A DNA stretch of 64,000 nucleotides from Burkholderiales bacterium (GTDB lineage: Bacteria > Pseudomonadota > Gammaproteobacteria > Burkholderiales > SG8-41), in the NCBI GenBank assembly GCA_020854035.1, contig JADZGE010000008.1, positions 1 to 64,000 on the forward strand, written 5' to 3'. Positions 35,034 to 44,039 of this stretch are shown here, one piece after another. Each line of letters opens with the position of its first letter. Position 1 is the stretch's first letter. Position numbers and translations under genes: made by a program. Below the pieces are notes generated by a model. It ran no database searches and was not told the origin of the DNA. It was given only the letters and a program-made list of their open reading frames with translations.

Positions 35034-36236
35034 ATGCAGAAAAAACTATTGGCTGTAGCGGTCGCGGGAGCGCTCGTTGCGCCGGCCGCCGCGCTGGCAC
35101 AGACCAGCACGGTGCAGATTTACGGTCAGGTCACGTATGAGTACGGCTCGGCGGATCAGGGTTCGGGCCGGCCGAGCGTGGATTACGCCGACACCCCGGG
35201 CGGCAGCGCCATCGGCTTCCGCGGCGAAGAGAAGCTCGGCGGCAACCTCTCCGCGTGGTTCCAGTGCGAAACCTCCGCCGACATCCGCGGCATAGACAGC
35301 GTCGGCCTCTGCTCGCGCAACAGCGCGGTCGGTTTCAAGGGCGCGTTCGGTAACGTGCACTTCGGCAAGTGGGATACGCCGATGAAGCGCGCGTTGAACC
35401 AGGGCTCGGTCGGCGCCGAGGAAACCGGTATCCTGGGCATGTCCTTCCTCGCCTTCGGCGGGTCGGGCGGCGCGGATGCGACCGGCACGGGTTCGGATGC
35501 CCCGAACCGCCAGCGCTGGAAGCGCCGTGAGTCGAGCCTCGCCTACTACGAGTCCCCGGTCTTCAACGGCTTCCAGGTTCTTGCGGCGTTCTCGCCCGGC
35601 AACCGGGCGTCCGACCTGCCGGTTTCCGACCTCGACGCGAACCCCAACCACAAGCCGCGCGTGTGGTCGCTTGCCGGCACCTACGTGAACGGGCCGCTCG
35701 CGATTGGCCTGGGTTACGAGAAGCACTCGGAGTTCGGCGCGCACCAGGCCGGGGCGACGACCGACCTCGACGACGATGCGTGGAGCCTCTCCGCGTCCTA
35801 CGTGTTCATGGGCAAGGTCAAGGTGGGCTTCACCTACCTCGACGCGAACTACGAAACGGGCCCTGGCCGCGACATGGACAAGCAGACGTGGACCATCGGG
35901 GTTGACTGGAGCATCACCGGGCCGCACAGCGTGCACGCCCAGTACGCCTATGCCGACGATACCGACGGCAACAGCACGGTCTCCATCGGCGGCAATGGCG
36001 GCATTACCTCGCCGTTGACGGCCGCGGGCGTATCGCGCGGCGGCGGTACCGGTGGCGACGCGTTCTCGCTCGCCTACCAGTACGCGTTCTCCAAGCGCAC
36101 GTCGATCCGGTTTGCCTACGTGAAGGTGAATAACGACTCGAACACCGCGGCCTACCGCCTCGGCAATACCGCGGCGCACCTGCGGACCGGCGAAAACGTG
36201 GATTCCTTCGGGTTCCTCATCCGCCACCGGTTCTAA
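35034..36236 (+). CDS. Gram-negative outer-membrane porin
   Basis: A 400-residue general porin of the betaproteobacterial type (Omp32/OmpC-like, porin_4 family). Signal peptide 1-22 (MQKKLLAVAVAGALV, cleavage after ALA), the first strand STVQIYGQVTYEY, the RGEEKLGGNLSAWFQCE strand, CSRNSAVGFKGAFGNVHFG, and the C-terminal SFGFLIRHRF ending in Phe as the Bam complex requires. Trimeric diffusion channel for small solutes. The strong ribosome site aaaggagatt and the terminator after it suggest high expression and a single-gene transcript. Confidence 0.97.
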   Translation: MQKKLLAVAVAGALVAPAAALAQTSTVQIYGQVTYEYGSADQGSGRPSVDYADTPGGSAIGFRGEEKLGGNLSAWFQCETSADIRGIDSVGLCSRNSAVGFKGAFGNVHFGKWDTPMKRALNQGSVGAEETGILGMSFLAFGGSGGADATGTGSDAPNRQRWKRRESSLAYYESPVFNGFQVLAAFSPGNRASDLPVSDLDANPNHKPRVWSLAGTYVNGPLAIGLGYEKHSEFGAHQAGATTDLDDDAWSLSASYVFMGKVKVGFTYLDANYETGPGRDMDKQTWTIGVDWSITGPHSVHAQYAYADDTDGNSTVSIGGNGGITSPLTAAGVSRGGGTGGDAFSLAYQYAFSKRTSIRFAYVKVNNDSNTAAYRLGNTAAHLRTGENVDSFGFLIRHRF

Positions 36237-36265
36237 TAGAACGACGACTCGCCGGTATCGGCAAG

Positions 36266-36295
36266 ACGGGCGCTCTCGGGCGCCCGTTTTTTTTT
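36266..36295 (+). terminator. Rho-independent terminator of the porin gene
   Basis: Stem acgggcgc (36266-36273) with gcgcccgt (36280-36287), loop tctcgg, followed by a run of nine T. It lies 30 bases after the porin stop. Confidence 0.95.
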
Positions 36296-36410
36296 GGTGC
36301 GCCCGGCAGGCGGACAGGGATTGCCTTGGCGGGTTTGGCGCGAGGCAGGTGTCATCTCGCGCGAAGCACGCGAAACGCGCACAGCGTGACCCCTGCCGCT
36401 CCGCCGTTCA

Positions 36411-38654
36411 TCAGCCCGTGATCCGCAGGTAGATCGCCTCCAGCGCCCGCGTCAATGCCTCGGTGTCGAAGAGTGCCGAGTGCTCTCTTGCGTGCGCCAC
36501 GCGGGCGCGTATCGAGTCCAGCCGCGCGGGCTGCGTTGCGAGCGCCGCGGCGAGGGCTGCGTACTCTTCGAGCGACCGGGTGACGAGATCCGGCAGCCCG
36601 GCGGCGGTCAGGATGCTGCCGGACACGCGCGCGGCGAAAGTCTCACCCGCCAACGCGATCGCCGGGCAGCCGCACCACAGCGCGTCGGAGAGCGTCGTGT
36701 GCGAGGTGTAGGGAAACGTGTCGAGCGCGAGGTCCGCGGCGCGGTAGCGGGCGAGGTGCCGCGCGTTCGCGAGTTTCGGCGCGAGCACGATGCGCTCCGG
36801 GGCCATGCCGTGGGCCCGCGCGGCCGCGACGAGGTTCGCGCCCGCGAGCGAGTGACCTTCGAGCAGCCACAGCACGCCCCCCGGGACGGCGCCGAGGAGC
36901 CGCATCCACGCCGCGAATAGCTCCGGTGAGATCTTGTTCGCCTGGTTGAAGCAGCAGAACACGAACGCGTCATCGGGCAGGCCGTAGTCGCCGCGGCTTG
37001 CGGTCGCGGCGACCTCGCGCTTGCGGTCGTTCGGCTGGTAGCAGTGCGGCAGGCGCACGACGCGCTCCGAGTACGCGCCTTCGAGCTCCGGGGGCACGAT
37101 GACAGGATCGGCGATGAGGTAATCGATGAATGCCGCGCCCGTCGTGCCGGGATAGCCGAGCCACGCGGCCTGCACGCGGCAGGGGCGGCGCGCCATGATG
37201 GCAAGGCGGTCGCCCACGGTGTAGCCCTTGAGATCGACGAGGAGGTCGAGGCCATCCTCGCGGATCCGGCGGGCGGCGGCTTCGTCGGCTTCGCGCGCGA
37301 TGTCGACGAAGTGCTCGCACGCGGCGCGGAAGCGCAGGCGGAGGGGCGTATCCTCCCGCGGCCCGTGCGAGTAGGCGAAGATCTCGAAACGCTCCCGGTC
37401 GTGCAGTTCCAGCGCCTCCACGACGAGGTGGCCGACTGCGTGCTCCTGGAAGTCCGATGAGAGGTAGCCCACCCGCAAGCGCGCTCCGCGCGCGCGCGCG
37501 GCGGGTGGCTCGCCCTTCACCGCGCCGAAGCGCTCGCGCGCCCAGCGGCGCGTGTAGTCGAGCTGCTGCGCCGGGGTGGTCGGCTCGCAGAGCAGCCAGA
37601 ACGGGCTGCCGAGTTCCGTGGACCGCGCGAGCCTGGGCTCGACCTCGGTCCACGCGGCGTGCCACCTCGGCCAGTCGCATGCCTGGCGCGACTCGTAGGC
37701 GAGCATGCCGACGAGGATCTCCGCGCGCGTGCGCGCGTACCCGGCCTCGATGGTGGCGAGGGCGGCATCGAGCCGGCCGCTGACGAGATCGACGTTGGCG
37801 AGCGTGACGAAGGCGGGTGCCCCGGCGCCACCCTCCGCCGCCCGGCGGGCGCAGGCTTCGGCTTCTTGCAGTTCCCCGGCGTCGAAGAGGGCGCCCGCCA
37901 GCACGGCACAGGCGCGCGCGTTGTCCGGCTGAGTCGCGAGAGCGGCACGCAGGTGATCGATGGCTTCGCTCGTGCGGCCAACCGCGAGAGCCGCCGAGGC
38001 GAGCCCTTCGCGCGCGAGCGCCGCGTCGGCGGCCCCGGGAGAGGCGGCCAGCACACGCTCGAACCAGCGGCGCGCCGCCTCGGGTTCGCCGCGCGCCAGT
38101 GCGAGCACCCCCAGGTTGTACGCCGCATCGGGGTGCCCCGGCTTGAGCCGCAGCGCTTCCTCGAGCCGCGCCGTCGCGGCGGTCGCGTTCCCGGCGAGGG
38201 CGAGCGCCCTGCCGAGGTTGATCAGGCAGTCGGCGTCCTCGGGGGCCATCGCCCGCGCGCGCTCGAGCGCCGCCGTCGCGTCGCCCACGCGACCGAGCTC
38301 GATGAGCGCGATACCGAGCCGCATGTGCACCGATGCCGGCGCGCCCGGCAGCGCCGCGGCGCTCGCGAGCGCGCCCCGCGCCGCGGCGGGCTCGCCGAGC
38401 ATGAGATGCGCGAGCCCGAAATGCTCCAGCGCGGCGCCGTGGTGCGGCTCGATCTCGAGCACCCGCGCGAGCGGCGGCACCGCCTCGCGCGGCCGGCCCT
38501 CGGCGACCAGGCAGACCCCGTGCAGGCACAACGCATCGGGATTGCGCGGCGCCTCGCGCAGGGCGAGCTCGACGAGCGCGCGCGCGCGCGCCGCGTCGCC
38601 CGCGTTGAGCAGTTCGTGCGCCTGTCTGAGCTTCCGGTTGAGCGATGCCGACAT
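36411..38654 (-). CDS. TPR-containing O-GlcNAc-transferase-like glycosyltransferase (GT41)
   Basis: A 747-residue protein: about eight or nine tetratricopeptide repeats (residues 5-290), then a SPINDLY/OGT-type GT41 catalytic region (about 370-745). Catalytic-region signatures: RVGYLSSDFQEHAVGHLV, DLLVDLKGYTVGDRLAIMARRPCRVQAAWLGYPGTTG, FCCFNQANKISPELF and DTFPYTSHTTLSDALWCG. It probably transfers a sugar to proteins; which sugar and targets is unknown. The gene stands alone and is divergent from mgtE. Bacterial OGT-like proteins often act on flagellin, adhesins or surface proteins, but none is encoded nearby. Confidence 0.93.
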   Translation of the reverse strand: MSASLNRKLRQAHELLNAGDAARARALVELALREAPRNPDALCLHGVCLVAEGRPREAVPPLARVLEIEPHHGAALEHFGLAHLMLGEPAAARGALASAAALPGAPASVHMRLGIALIELGRVGDATAALERARAMAPEDADCLINLGRALALAGNATAATARLEEALRLKPGHPDAAYNLGVLALARGEPEAARRWFERVLAASPGAADAALAREGLASAALAVGRTSEAIDHLRAALATQPDNARACAVLAGALFDAGELQEAEACARRAAEGGAGAPAFVTLANVDLVSGRLDAALATIEAGYARTRAEILVGMLAYESRQACDWPRWHAAWTEVEPRLARSTELGSPFWLLCEPTTPAQQLDYTRRWARERFGAVKGEPPAARARGARLRVGYLSSDFQEHAVGHLVVEALELHDRERFEIFAYSHGPREDTPLRLRFRAACEHFVDIAREADEAAARRIREDGLDLLVDLKGYTVGDRLAIMARRPCRVQAAWLGYPGTTGAAFIDYLIADPVIVPPELEGAYSERVVRLPHCYQPNDRKREVAATASRGDYGLPDDAFVFCCFNQANKISPELFAAWMRLLGAVPGGVLWLLEGHSLAGANLVAAARAHGMAPERIVLAPKLANARHLARYRAADLALDTFPYTSHTTLSDALWCGCPAIALAGETFAARVSGSILTAAGLPDLVTRSLEEYAALAAALATQPARLDSIRARVAHAREHSALFDTEALTRALEAIYLRITG

Positions 38655-38735
38655 GGTGCCGGGCTCCCGCGCGCGAAGCCGCGCCGCGCCCCGCGCAATT
38701 GTAACCGCGCGTCCCCGCTTCCCCGCCTCGCGAGC

Positions 38736-38765
38736 GTGCCTCGACGCGAAATAGGTTCTAGAATC
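38736..38765 (+). promoter_or_regulatory. Promoter-like motif of mgtE, shared with rpe
   Basis: GTGCCT-N5-CGAAATAGG-N2-CTAGAATC. GTGCCT and TAGAAT are 17 bases apart, the correct -35/-10 spacing. The same 30-bp arrangement with 23 identical bases lies upstream of rpe at 59407-59436. Transcription would begin near 38771, about 48 bases before the ATG. Confidence 0.5.
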
Positions 38766-38818
38766 GCCGGGTCGCGCGCGCGGATCGCGGGCGGGCGACG
38801 AAACGCGGCCGCGGCGCC

Positions 38819-40255
38819 ATGATGAATCCCCCCGAAAATCGACCCGGCGTGCAGGAGAACCTCCGCCGCGTGAACGAGATCCTGCAAAAGCAGGGGCTCG
38901 TGGAGGGCATCGACCGGTGGCGGGAGGGTCCGCGCCAGGAGCTCGTGGAGAGCCTGGTGCAGCGGCTCCACCTCGTCGAGCTGCAGAAGTTCCTCGATGC
39001 CCTGCACCCCGCCGACGTCGCCGATGTCCTCGAGTCGCTGCCGCTCGGCGAGCGCCTGCTCGTCTGGGAACTCGTCAAGGTGGAGCGGGAAGGGGAGATC
39101 CTGCTCGAAGTCTCGGACGCGGTGCGCGAGACCCTCATCGCGAACATGGACGAGCGCGAGCTCGTCGCGGCCGCCGAGACCCTCGACACCGACGAGATCG
39201 CCGACCTCGCCCCCGACCTGCCGCGCGAGGTGATGCAGGATGTGCTGCGCTCGCTCGCGCCCGAGGAGCAGGAGCAGTTGCGGGCCGCCATGGCGCATCC
39301 CGAGGGGACCGTCGGGGCGCTGATGGATTTCGACATGATCAGCGTGCGCGAGGACGTGACGCTGGAGGTCGTCCTGCGCTACCTGCGGCAGCTCGCGGAG
39401 CTGCCGGACCATACCGACCAGCTCTTCGTCGTGGATCGCGCCGGGCGGCTGACCGGGCTCCTGCCCGTTGACCGGCTGCTGGTGACGGCGCCCGGGGCGA
39501 CGGTTGCCTCGGTCATGCGGCCGGAGACGGCCCGCTTCCGCCCGGAGGACCGCGCGCAGGACGCGGCGAGCGCGTTCGAGCGCTACGACCTCGTGTCGGC
39601 GCCGGTAACCGACGCGGCGGGGCGCCTCGTCGCGCGCGTGACCGTCAGCGCGGTGGTCGACTACATCCGCGAGGAAACCGACAGCGACCTCCTGTCGGCC
39701 GGGGGCCTGCGCGAGGACGAGGACATCTTCGCCTCGGTGTGGCGCAGCGTGAAGAACCGCTGGACGTGGCTCGCCGTGAACCTCGTCACCGCCTTCATCG
39801 CCTCGCGCGTGATCGGCCTGTTCGAGAACTCGATCTCGCGACTCGTCGCGCTGGCGGCGCTGATGCCCATCATCGCCGGCGTCAGCGGCAACTCGGGCAA
39901 CCAGACGATCACCATGCTGGTGCGGGCGCTCGCGCTCGGCCAGATCACGGGCGGGAACGCCCGCAAGCTGCTGGCGAAGGAGATCGGCGTCTCCCTGGTG
40001 AACGGGCTCATCTGGGGCGGCGTGGTGGGGCTCTTCGCCTTCTTCATCTATCATAGCTGGCAGCTCGGGCTGGTCATGATGGGGGCGATGGTGCTCGCGC
40101 TCATGCTGGCCTCCGCCATGGGGGTGGCGATCCCGCTCGTCATGCACCGCCTCGGGCGCGACCCCGCGCTCGGTTCGAGCGTGATGATCACCGCCATCAC
40201 CGATAGCGGGGGATTCTTCATATTCCTCGGGCTGGCAACGGTATTCCTGCTCTGA
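38819..40255 (+). CDS. mgtE: Magnesium transporter MgtE
   Basis: A 478-residue magnesium channel/transporter. The N-terminal acidic helical domain (about 35-145, with DALHPADVADVLESLP), two CBS domains (about 150-265, VGALMDFDMISV and VASVMRPE) and five C-terminal membrane helices (about 295-478) are all present. The pore signature SGNSGNQTITMLVRALALGQI is intact. MgtE gates shut at high cytosolic magnesium through the N and CBS domains. It is a single gene behind the conserved promoter-like motif. Confidence 0.97.
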   Translation: MMNPPENRPGVQENLRRVNEILQKQGLVEGIDRWREGPRQELVESLVQRLHLVELQKFLDALHPADVADVLESLPLGERLLVWELVKVEREGEILLEVSDAVRETLIANMDERELVAAAETLDTDEIADLAPDLPREVMQDVLRSLAPEEQEQLRAAMAHPEGTVGALMDFDMISVREDVTLEVVLRYLRQLAELPDHTDQLFVVDRAGRLTGLLPVDRLLVTAPGATVASVMRPETARFRPEDRAQDAASAFERYDLVSAPVTDAAGRLVARVTVSAVVDYIREETDSDLLSAGGLREDEDIFASVWRSVKNRWTWLAVNLVTAFIASRVIGLFENSISRLVALAALMPIIAGVSGNSGNQTITMLVRALALGQITGGNARKLLAKEIGVSLVNGLIWGGVVGLFAFFIYHSWQLGLVMMGAMVLALMLASAMGVAIPLVMHRLGRDPALGSSVMITAITDSGGFFIFLGLATVFLL

Positions 40256-40543
40256 GCCGGGAATCCGGCCCGCGGGCCCTGCCAGGCTGCGTCCTGTGAG
40301 GCCCCTCCGGCGGGACTGCCGGCCGGGTGCCTGTTGCCGCGACGCGTCCGGGGACACAATACGCACGTTTGATCCGCACGTTTGAAGCCGTGAGCCGTGG
40401 CCCGGCCCGTGAGGCCGCGGCGGAGCCTCCCGGCAGGGACACGGGCGGGCAATCACCATGGGCCGTGTTCCGGGGGGAGGGGCCGGAATGCGGCCGGGGA
40501 ATAGGAGGGGGCGCGTGACTGTTGACCGGGGAAGGCGGCCATC

Positions 40544-41056
40544 GTGACCGGCGACGATGGCTTCATCACGCAGCAGATTCCGCGGCTGCGGCGGTATGCG
40601 CGCGCGCTCACCGGCGATCGCGCGGCCGCGGACGATCTCGTGCAGGACACGCTCGAGCGCGCGTTGGGGCGCATGCACCTGTGGCGGCGCGGCAGCGATC
40701 TTCGGGCGTGGCTTTTCACGATCATGCACAACATCCATGTCAACCAGGTGCGGGCACGGGCCCGCTATCCGCACGAGACGCTCGATGCCGAGCCCGCCGT
40801 GCACTCGCTGCGGGCGCGGGAGACGGACTGGCTCGCGCTGCGCGATCTCGCGAGCGCGCTCGCGCGCGTGCCGGACGAGCAGCGCGCGGTGCTCCTCCTC
40901 GTCGGACTGGAGCAGATGAGCTACGAGGAGGCGGCGCGCGTGCTCGACATACCGGTCGGCACCGTCATGTCGCGGCTGTCGCGGGGACGCGAGCGGCTGC
41001 GCGCGCTGATCGACGTCGGCGAGGGCGCCGCGAGCCCGTTGAAGGTCATCAAGTGA
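40544..41056 (+). CDS. ECF-type RNA polymerase sigma factor
   Basis: A 170-residue extracytoplasmic-function sigma factor. Region 2 is readable in LRRYARALTGDRAAADDLVQDTLERAL and the RAWLFTIMHNIHVNQVR block; region 4 is in LPDEQ-like RVPDEQRAVLLLVGLEQMSYEEAARVLDIPVGTVMSRLSRGRERL. The start is a GTG at 40544. It overlaps the next gene by four bases (GTGA), the usual sigma/anti-sigma coupling, so release of this sigma is probably controlled by the downstream membrane protein. The upstream gap has a direct repeat cgcacgtttga; an autoregulated promoter is expected but not identified. Confidence 0.94.
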   Translation: MTGDDGFITQQIPRLRRYARALTGDRAAADDLVQDTLERALGRMHLWRRGSDLRAWLFTIMHNIHVNQVRARARYPHETLDAEPAVHSLRARETDWLALRDLASALARVPDEQRAVLLLVGLEQMSYEEAARVLDIPVGTVMSRLSRGRERLRALIDVGEGAASPLKVIK

Positions 41057-41805
41057 ACGCTCTCGCCGTCACCGAAGCCGATCTGCACGCCTACGTGGAC
41101 GGGGCGTTGCCGCCGGCGCGCGTCGCGGAAGTCGAGGCCTATCTTGCCGAGCGCCCGGAGGAAGCCGCGCGCGTCGCGTCGTACCGGGGTCAGATCCAGG
41201 CGCTGCGGCGGGAGTTCGACGGCGTACTCGACGAGCCGGTGCCGGAGCGCCTGCGCCGCGCGGGCGGGCGCTCGCGCCTGCTCGCGCGCGCCGCGGCCGC
41301 CGCGGCGCTGATCGCCCTCGGCGGAGTGGCCGGCTGGCAACTCCACGGCTGGACGAGCGTGCGCCAGGTCGAAACGGCCGCGTGGGCGCGCCGCGCGGCG
41401 ATGGCGCACGTCGTCTACAGTCCCGAAGTGCGCCATCCCGTCGAGGTGGGCGCCGACCAGGAAGCGCATCTCGTGGCGTGGCTGTCGAAGCGGCTCGGCA
41501 CGCCGCTCAAGGTGCCCCATCTGGGTGGCGTGGGGTACGCGCTCGTCGGCGGCCGGCTGCTGCCGGGCGAGCGCGGGCCCGTGGCGCAGTTCATGTACCA
41601 GGACGGCCGGGGCACGCGCCTGACGCTCTACGTGCGCGTGAACGCGGAGCCCGCGCGGGAGACGGCGTTCCGCTATTCCCGCGAGCAGGGCGTGAGCGTC
41701 TTCTACTGGCTCGACCGGAATCTCGGCTACGCGCTCTCCGGCGAGATGGCGAAGAGCGATCTCCTGCGCGTCGCGGAAGCGGTGTACCAGCAGCTCAACC
41801 CGTGA
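41053..41805 (+). CDS. Transmembrane anti-sigma factor
   Basis: A 250-residue single-pass membrane protein. The cytoplasmic part (1-75) begins VTEADLHAYVDGALPPAR, typical of proteobacterial anti-sigma factors, without the zinc HxxxCxxC motif. One membrane helix (about 78-95) is followed by a periplasmic domain with repeated beta blocks (GYALVGGRLLPGERGPVAQFMYQD and FYWLDRNLGYALSGEM). It starts with a GTG overlapping the sigma stop. It probably holds the ECF sigma at the membrane and releases it on an envelope signal that cannot be read here. Confidence 0.9.
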   Translation: MNALAVTEADLHAYVDGALPPARVAEVEAYLAERPEEAARVASYRGQIQALRREFDGVLDEPVPERLRRAGGRSRLLARAAAAAALIALGGVAGWQLHGWTSVRQVETAAWARRAAMAHVVYSPEVRHPVEVGADQEAHLVAWLSKRLGTPLKVPHLGGVGYALVGGRLLPGERGPVAQFMYQDGRGTRLTLYVRVNAEPARETAFRYSREQGVSVFYWLDRNLGYALSGEMAKSDLLRVAEAVYQQLNP

Positions 41806-42063
41806 AGCGTGCCCGGCCGCGGCCCGCTCGCTCCATCACCAGGATCACCCGTCGGGGCACAGGCAGCGGCCGGCAGTACCCGCCTCACGACCTTGATTGG
41901 AAAAGACAATTCCGGCAACCCGCGCGCAAAGCGTGCGGCGCAGTGAAGGATGGGCGCGGAGGCTGACGGGGAAACCGCGAGAAAAACACCTGCGGCAGCC
42001 GGACACCGACAGCCGGTGATTCACCACGGCGGCGGAAAGCGCGCGCCGCGGTTGCGATTCCGG
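41806..42063. other. Intergenic, no gene seen
   Basis: Between the anti-sigma gene and the convergent lysine-peptide gene's terminator. No frame has a ribosome site or recognisable translation. I see nothing functional beyond the expected 3' end of the sigma operon. Confidence 0.4.
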
Positions 42064-42096
42064 AAAAATACGGGCGCCGGATCGCTCCGGCGCCCG
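42064..42096 (-). terminator. Rho-independent terminator after the lysine-rich micro-gene
   Basis: Perfect 10-bp stem: cgggcgccgg at 42071-42080 and ccggcgcccg at 42087-42096, loop of six. Read on the minus strand it is followed by TATTTTT (42064-42070). It lies ten bases after the micro-gene stop. Confidence 0.88.
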
Positions 42097-42106
42097 TGGT
42101 CGACTG

Positions 42107-42160
42107 CTACTTCTTCTTAGCGGGCTTCTTCTTCGCTTTCGCTTTCTTCTTCGCTGCCAT
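42107..42160 (-). CDS. 17-residue lysine-rich peptide (micro-gene)
   Basis: The translation is MAAKKKAKAKKKPAKKK, 11 lysines in 17 residues, resembling the tail of histone H1-like or AlgP-like proteins. The ATG at 42160 has an excellent site (aaaggag, then seven bases). The stop TAG is followed after ten bases by a strong intrinsic terminator. Start, ribosome site, stop and terminator together argue for a real transcript with a translated small peptide rather than a chance frame. It could bind DNA, RNA or polyphosphate; that is inference. It could also be a shortened relic of a longer lysine-rich nucleoid protein. It stands alone, downstream of lysA on the same strand with a 254-base gap. Confidence 0.75.
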   Translation of the reverse strand: MAAKKKAKAKKKPAKKK

Positions 42161-42414
42161 TCGTCGTCTCCTTTGAAAGTTCACTCCAGGCATCGTACGG
42201 ATGCGCTCGCTGCTCCGCATCACCATCGCATATGTTGAGCGACCGGCACCGGCGCATCCCAAGTTCGCGAGTTCCGGCCGAACTCTATGCTTGGTGAATG
42301 CATTCTATGCTACAGCCGCGTGAATTTGCAATGCTTTCAGGATGGTTCGCGCCGCGCGAGCGTGAGTTTGTTCCTCGATCGCAACAAATACGGCGCGCTT
42401 CGCGCACGCGCGCG

Positions 42415-43659
42415 TCACGGCAGGATCGACTCGCGCGCCATCAGGTCGGCAACCGTTTCGCGTTCGCGCGCGAGATGCATCGCGCCGCCGTCGACGACGA
42501 CTTCGGCCGCGCGCGGTCGCGAGTTGTAGTTGGAGCTCATGCTCATGCCGTAGGCGCCGGCGGTCATGATCGCGACGAGGTCGCCCTCGGCGAGCGCGAG
42601 GCTCCGCCCGCGCGCGAGGAAGTCGCCCGTTTCGCACACCGGACCGACGATGTCCCATTCGGTTTGCGGCCCGGCGGCGCGCGCGACCGGCAGCACTTCG
42701 TGGAATGCATCGTACAGCGCGGGCCGCATGAGGTCGTTCATCGCGGCGTCGACGACCGCGAAATTGCGCGCCGCGCCGCGTTTCAGGTACTCCACGCGGG
42801 TCACCAGCACGCCCGCCGGGCCGGCGAGGGAGCGGCCGGGCTCGAGCAGCAACCTCACCGGTCGCTTGCCGAGCCCCTCGACGAGGGCGGCCGCGTAGTC
42901 CGCGATGCGCGGGGGCGATTCGTCGCGATAGCGTATGCCGAGCCCGCCGCCTGCGTCGATGTGGCCGAGCACCATCCCTTCCGCGCGCAGCGCGTCGGCG
43001 AGCTCGAGGATGCGCCCGAGCGCGGCGACGAAGGGTCCGATCTCGGTGATCTGCGAGCCGATGTGGCAGCCTGCCCCGGTCACCGCGATGCCCGGGAGCT
43101 CGCGCGCGCGGCGGTAGAGCGCGAGCGCCTCCTCCCACGCGATGCCGAACTTGTTCTGCTTCAGGCCCGTGGCGATGTAGGGGTGGGTGCGCGCGTCGAT
43201 GTCGGGATTGATGCGCAGGCTCACGGCGGCCGTCCTGCCGCACGCCGCGGCGACGCGCGAGAGGCGGGATAGCTCGGCGGCCGACTCGACGTTGAAGCAC
43301 AGGATGCCCGCGGCGAGCGCCTGCCGCATCTCGTCCGCCGACTTGCCGACTCCCGAGAAGACGACCCGCCCGGCGTCACCGCCCGCCGCGAGCACCCGCG
43401 CCAGCTCGCCGCCCGACACGATGTCGAAGCCGCTGCCGAGGCGCGCCAGGATATTCAGCACGGCGAGGTTCGAGTTGGCCTTCACCGCGTAGCACACCAG
43501 GTGATCGTGCCCCGCGAACGCGCCGTCCCACGCGCGCCACGCGCCGGTCAGCGCCGCGCGCGAATAGACGTAGCACGGCGTGCCGTAGCGCCCGGCGATG
43601 CGGGCGAGGGGAACGTCTTCGGCATGAAGCTCGCCGTTACGATACGCAAAGTGGGCCAT
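42415..43659 (-). CDS. lysA: Diaminopimelate decarboxylase
   Basis: A 414-residue PLP enzyme making lysine from meso-diaminopimelate. PLP-binding Lys60 lies in CYAVKANSN; further motifs are HIGSQITEIGPF, GGGLGIRY, EPGRSLAGPAG, CETGDFLARG and the C-terminal GAYGMSMSSNYNSRPR. The ATG at 43659 gives the family start MAHFAYRNGELHAEDV. It follows the LptM-like lipoprotein gene across an intergenic palindrome, the usual betaproteobacterial order. Confidence 0.97.
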   Translation of the reverse strand: MAHFAYRNGELHAEDVPLARIAGRYGTPCYVYSRAALTGAWRAWDGAFAGHDHLVCYAVKANSNLAVLNILARLGSGFDIVSGGELARVLAAGGDAGRVVFSGVGKSADEMRQALAAGILCFNVESAAELSRLSRVAAACGRTAAVSLRINPDIDARTHPYIATGLKQNKFGIAWEEALALYRRARELPGIAVTGAGCHIGSQITEIGPFVAALGRILELADALRAEGMVLGHIDAGGGLGIRYRDESPPRIADYAAALVEGLGKRPVRLLLEPGRSLAGPAGVLVTRVEYLKRGAARNFAVVDAAMNDLMRPALYDAFHEVLPVARAAGPQTEWDIVGPVCETGDFLARGRSLALAEGDLVAIMTAGAYGMSMSSNYNSRPRAAEVVVDGGAMHLARERETVADLMARESILP

Positions 43660-43676
43660 GACTGTCGGTTGCAATG

Positions 43677-43833
43677 AATTTCGCCACGGAGGCGTGGAGT
43701 TCGCGGCGAACCGTGGAGGCGCCCCCGATCGGGACCGCTTCCTCCCCGGCGGAGCGGCCGGGGCGGGATTGCGGCGTTCCTTCAACGATCGGTTTCGTGG
43801 CCCCTTTGCGGCCTCGGCGTCTCCGCGGCAATT
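43677..43833. repeat. Imperfect palindromic intergenic element, family 1
   Basis: Left arm aatttcgccacggaggcg (43677-43694); right arm ending ggcgtctccgcggcaatt (43816-43833), whose reverse AATTGCCGCGGAGACGCC matches it. The right arm contains two bases of the TAA stop codon of the lipoprotein gene. Confidence 0.65.
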
Positions 43834-43990
43834 ACTGGTTTCCGGCTGTATCGGGGGCCGGCCGCGCGGGGGGCTTCTGCGCCGCGGGCTTCTGGACTTC
43901 CGGCTTGGGCTTGGGCAGGACGAGCGGCCCCTTGTAGCCGCAGCCGGCCGCCGCGAACAGGACGAAACAGGCCAGCGGGATCGCGCGCAT
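43832..43990 (-). CDS. lptM: LptM/YifL-like small lipoprotein
   Basis: A 52-residue lipoprotein. The leader MRAIPLACFVLFAAAGC ends in a lipobox, and the mature start CGYKGPLVLPKPKP is the hallmark of this family, encoded just upstream of lysA in many proteobacteria. LptM helps LptD fold and form its disulfides in the outer membrane in E. coli; transfer of that role here is inference. The C-terminus is proline/lysine rich. The start is the ATG at 43990. Confidence 0.88.
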   Translation of the reverse strand: MRAIPLACFVLFAAAGCGYKGPLVLPKPKPEVQKPAAQKPPARPAPDTAGNQ

Positions 43991-44039
43991 CGGGGAATTA
44001 CACCGGAACGCGACGCCTACGGCAAGTAATCACTTGATA

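Noticed and set aside
40256-40543. A structured RNA or riboswitch between mgtE and the sigma gene
   Set aside because: Only a direct repeat cgcacgtttga and GC-rich fold-back are seen; no known riboswitch core. An M-box would be expected before mgtE, and I do not see one there either.
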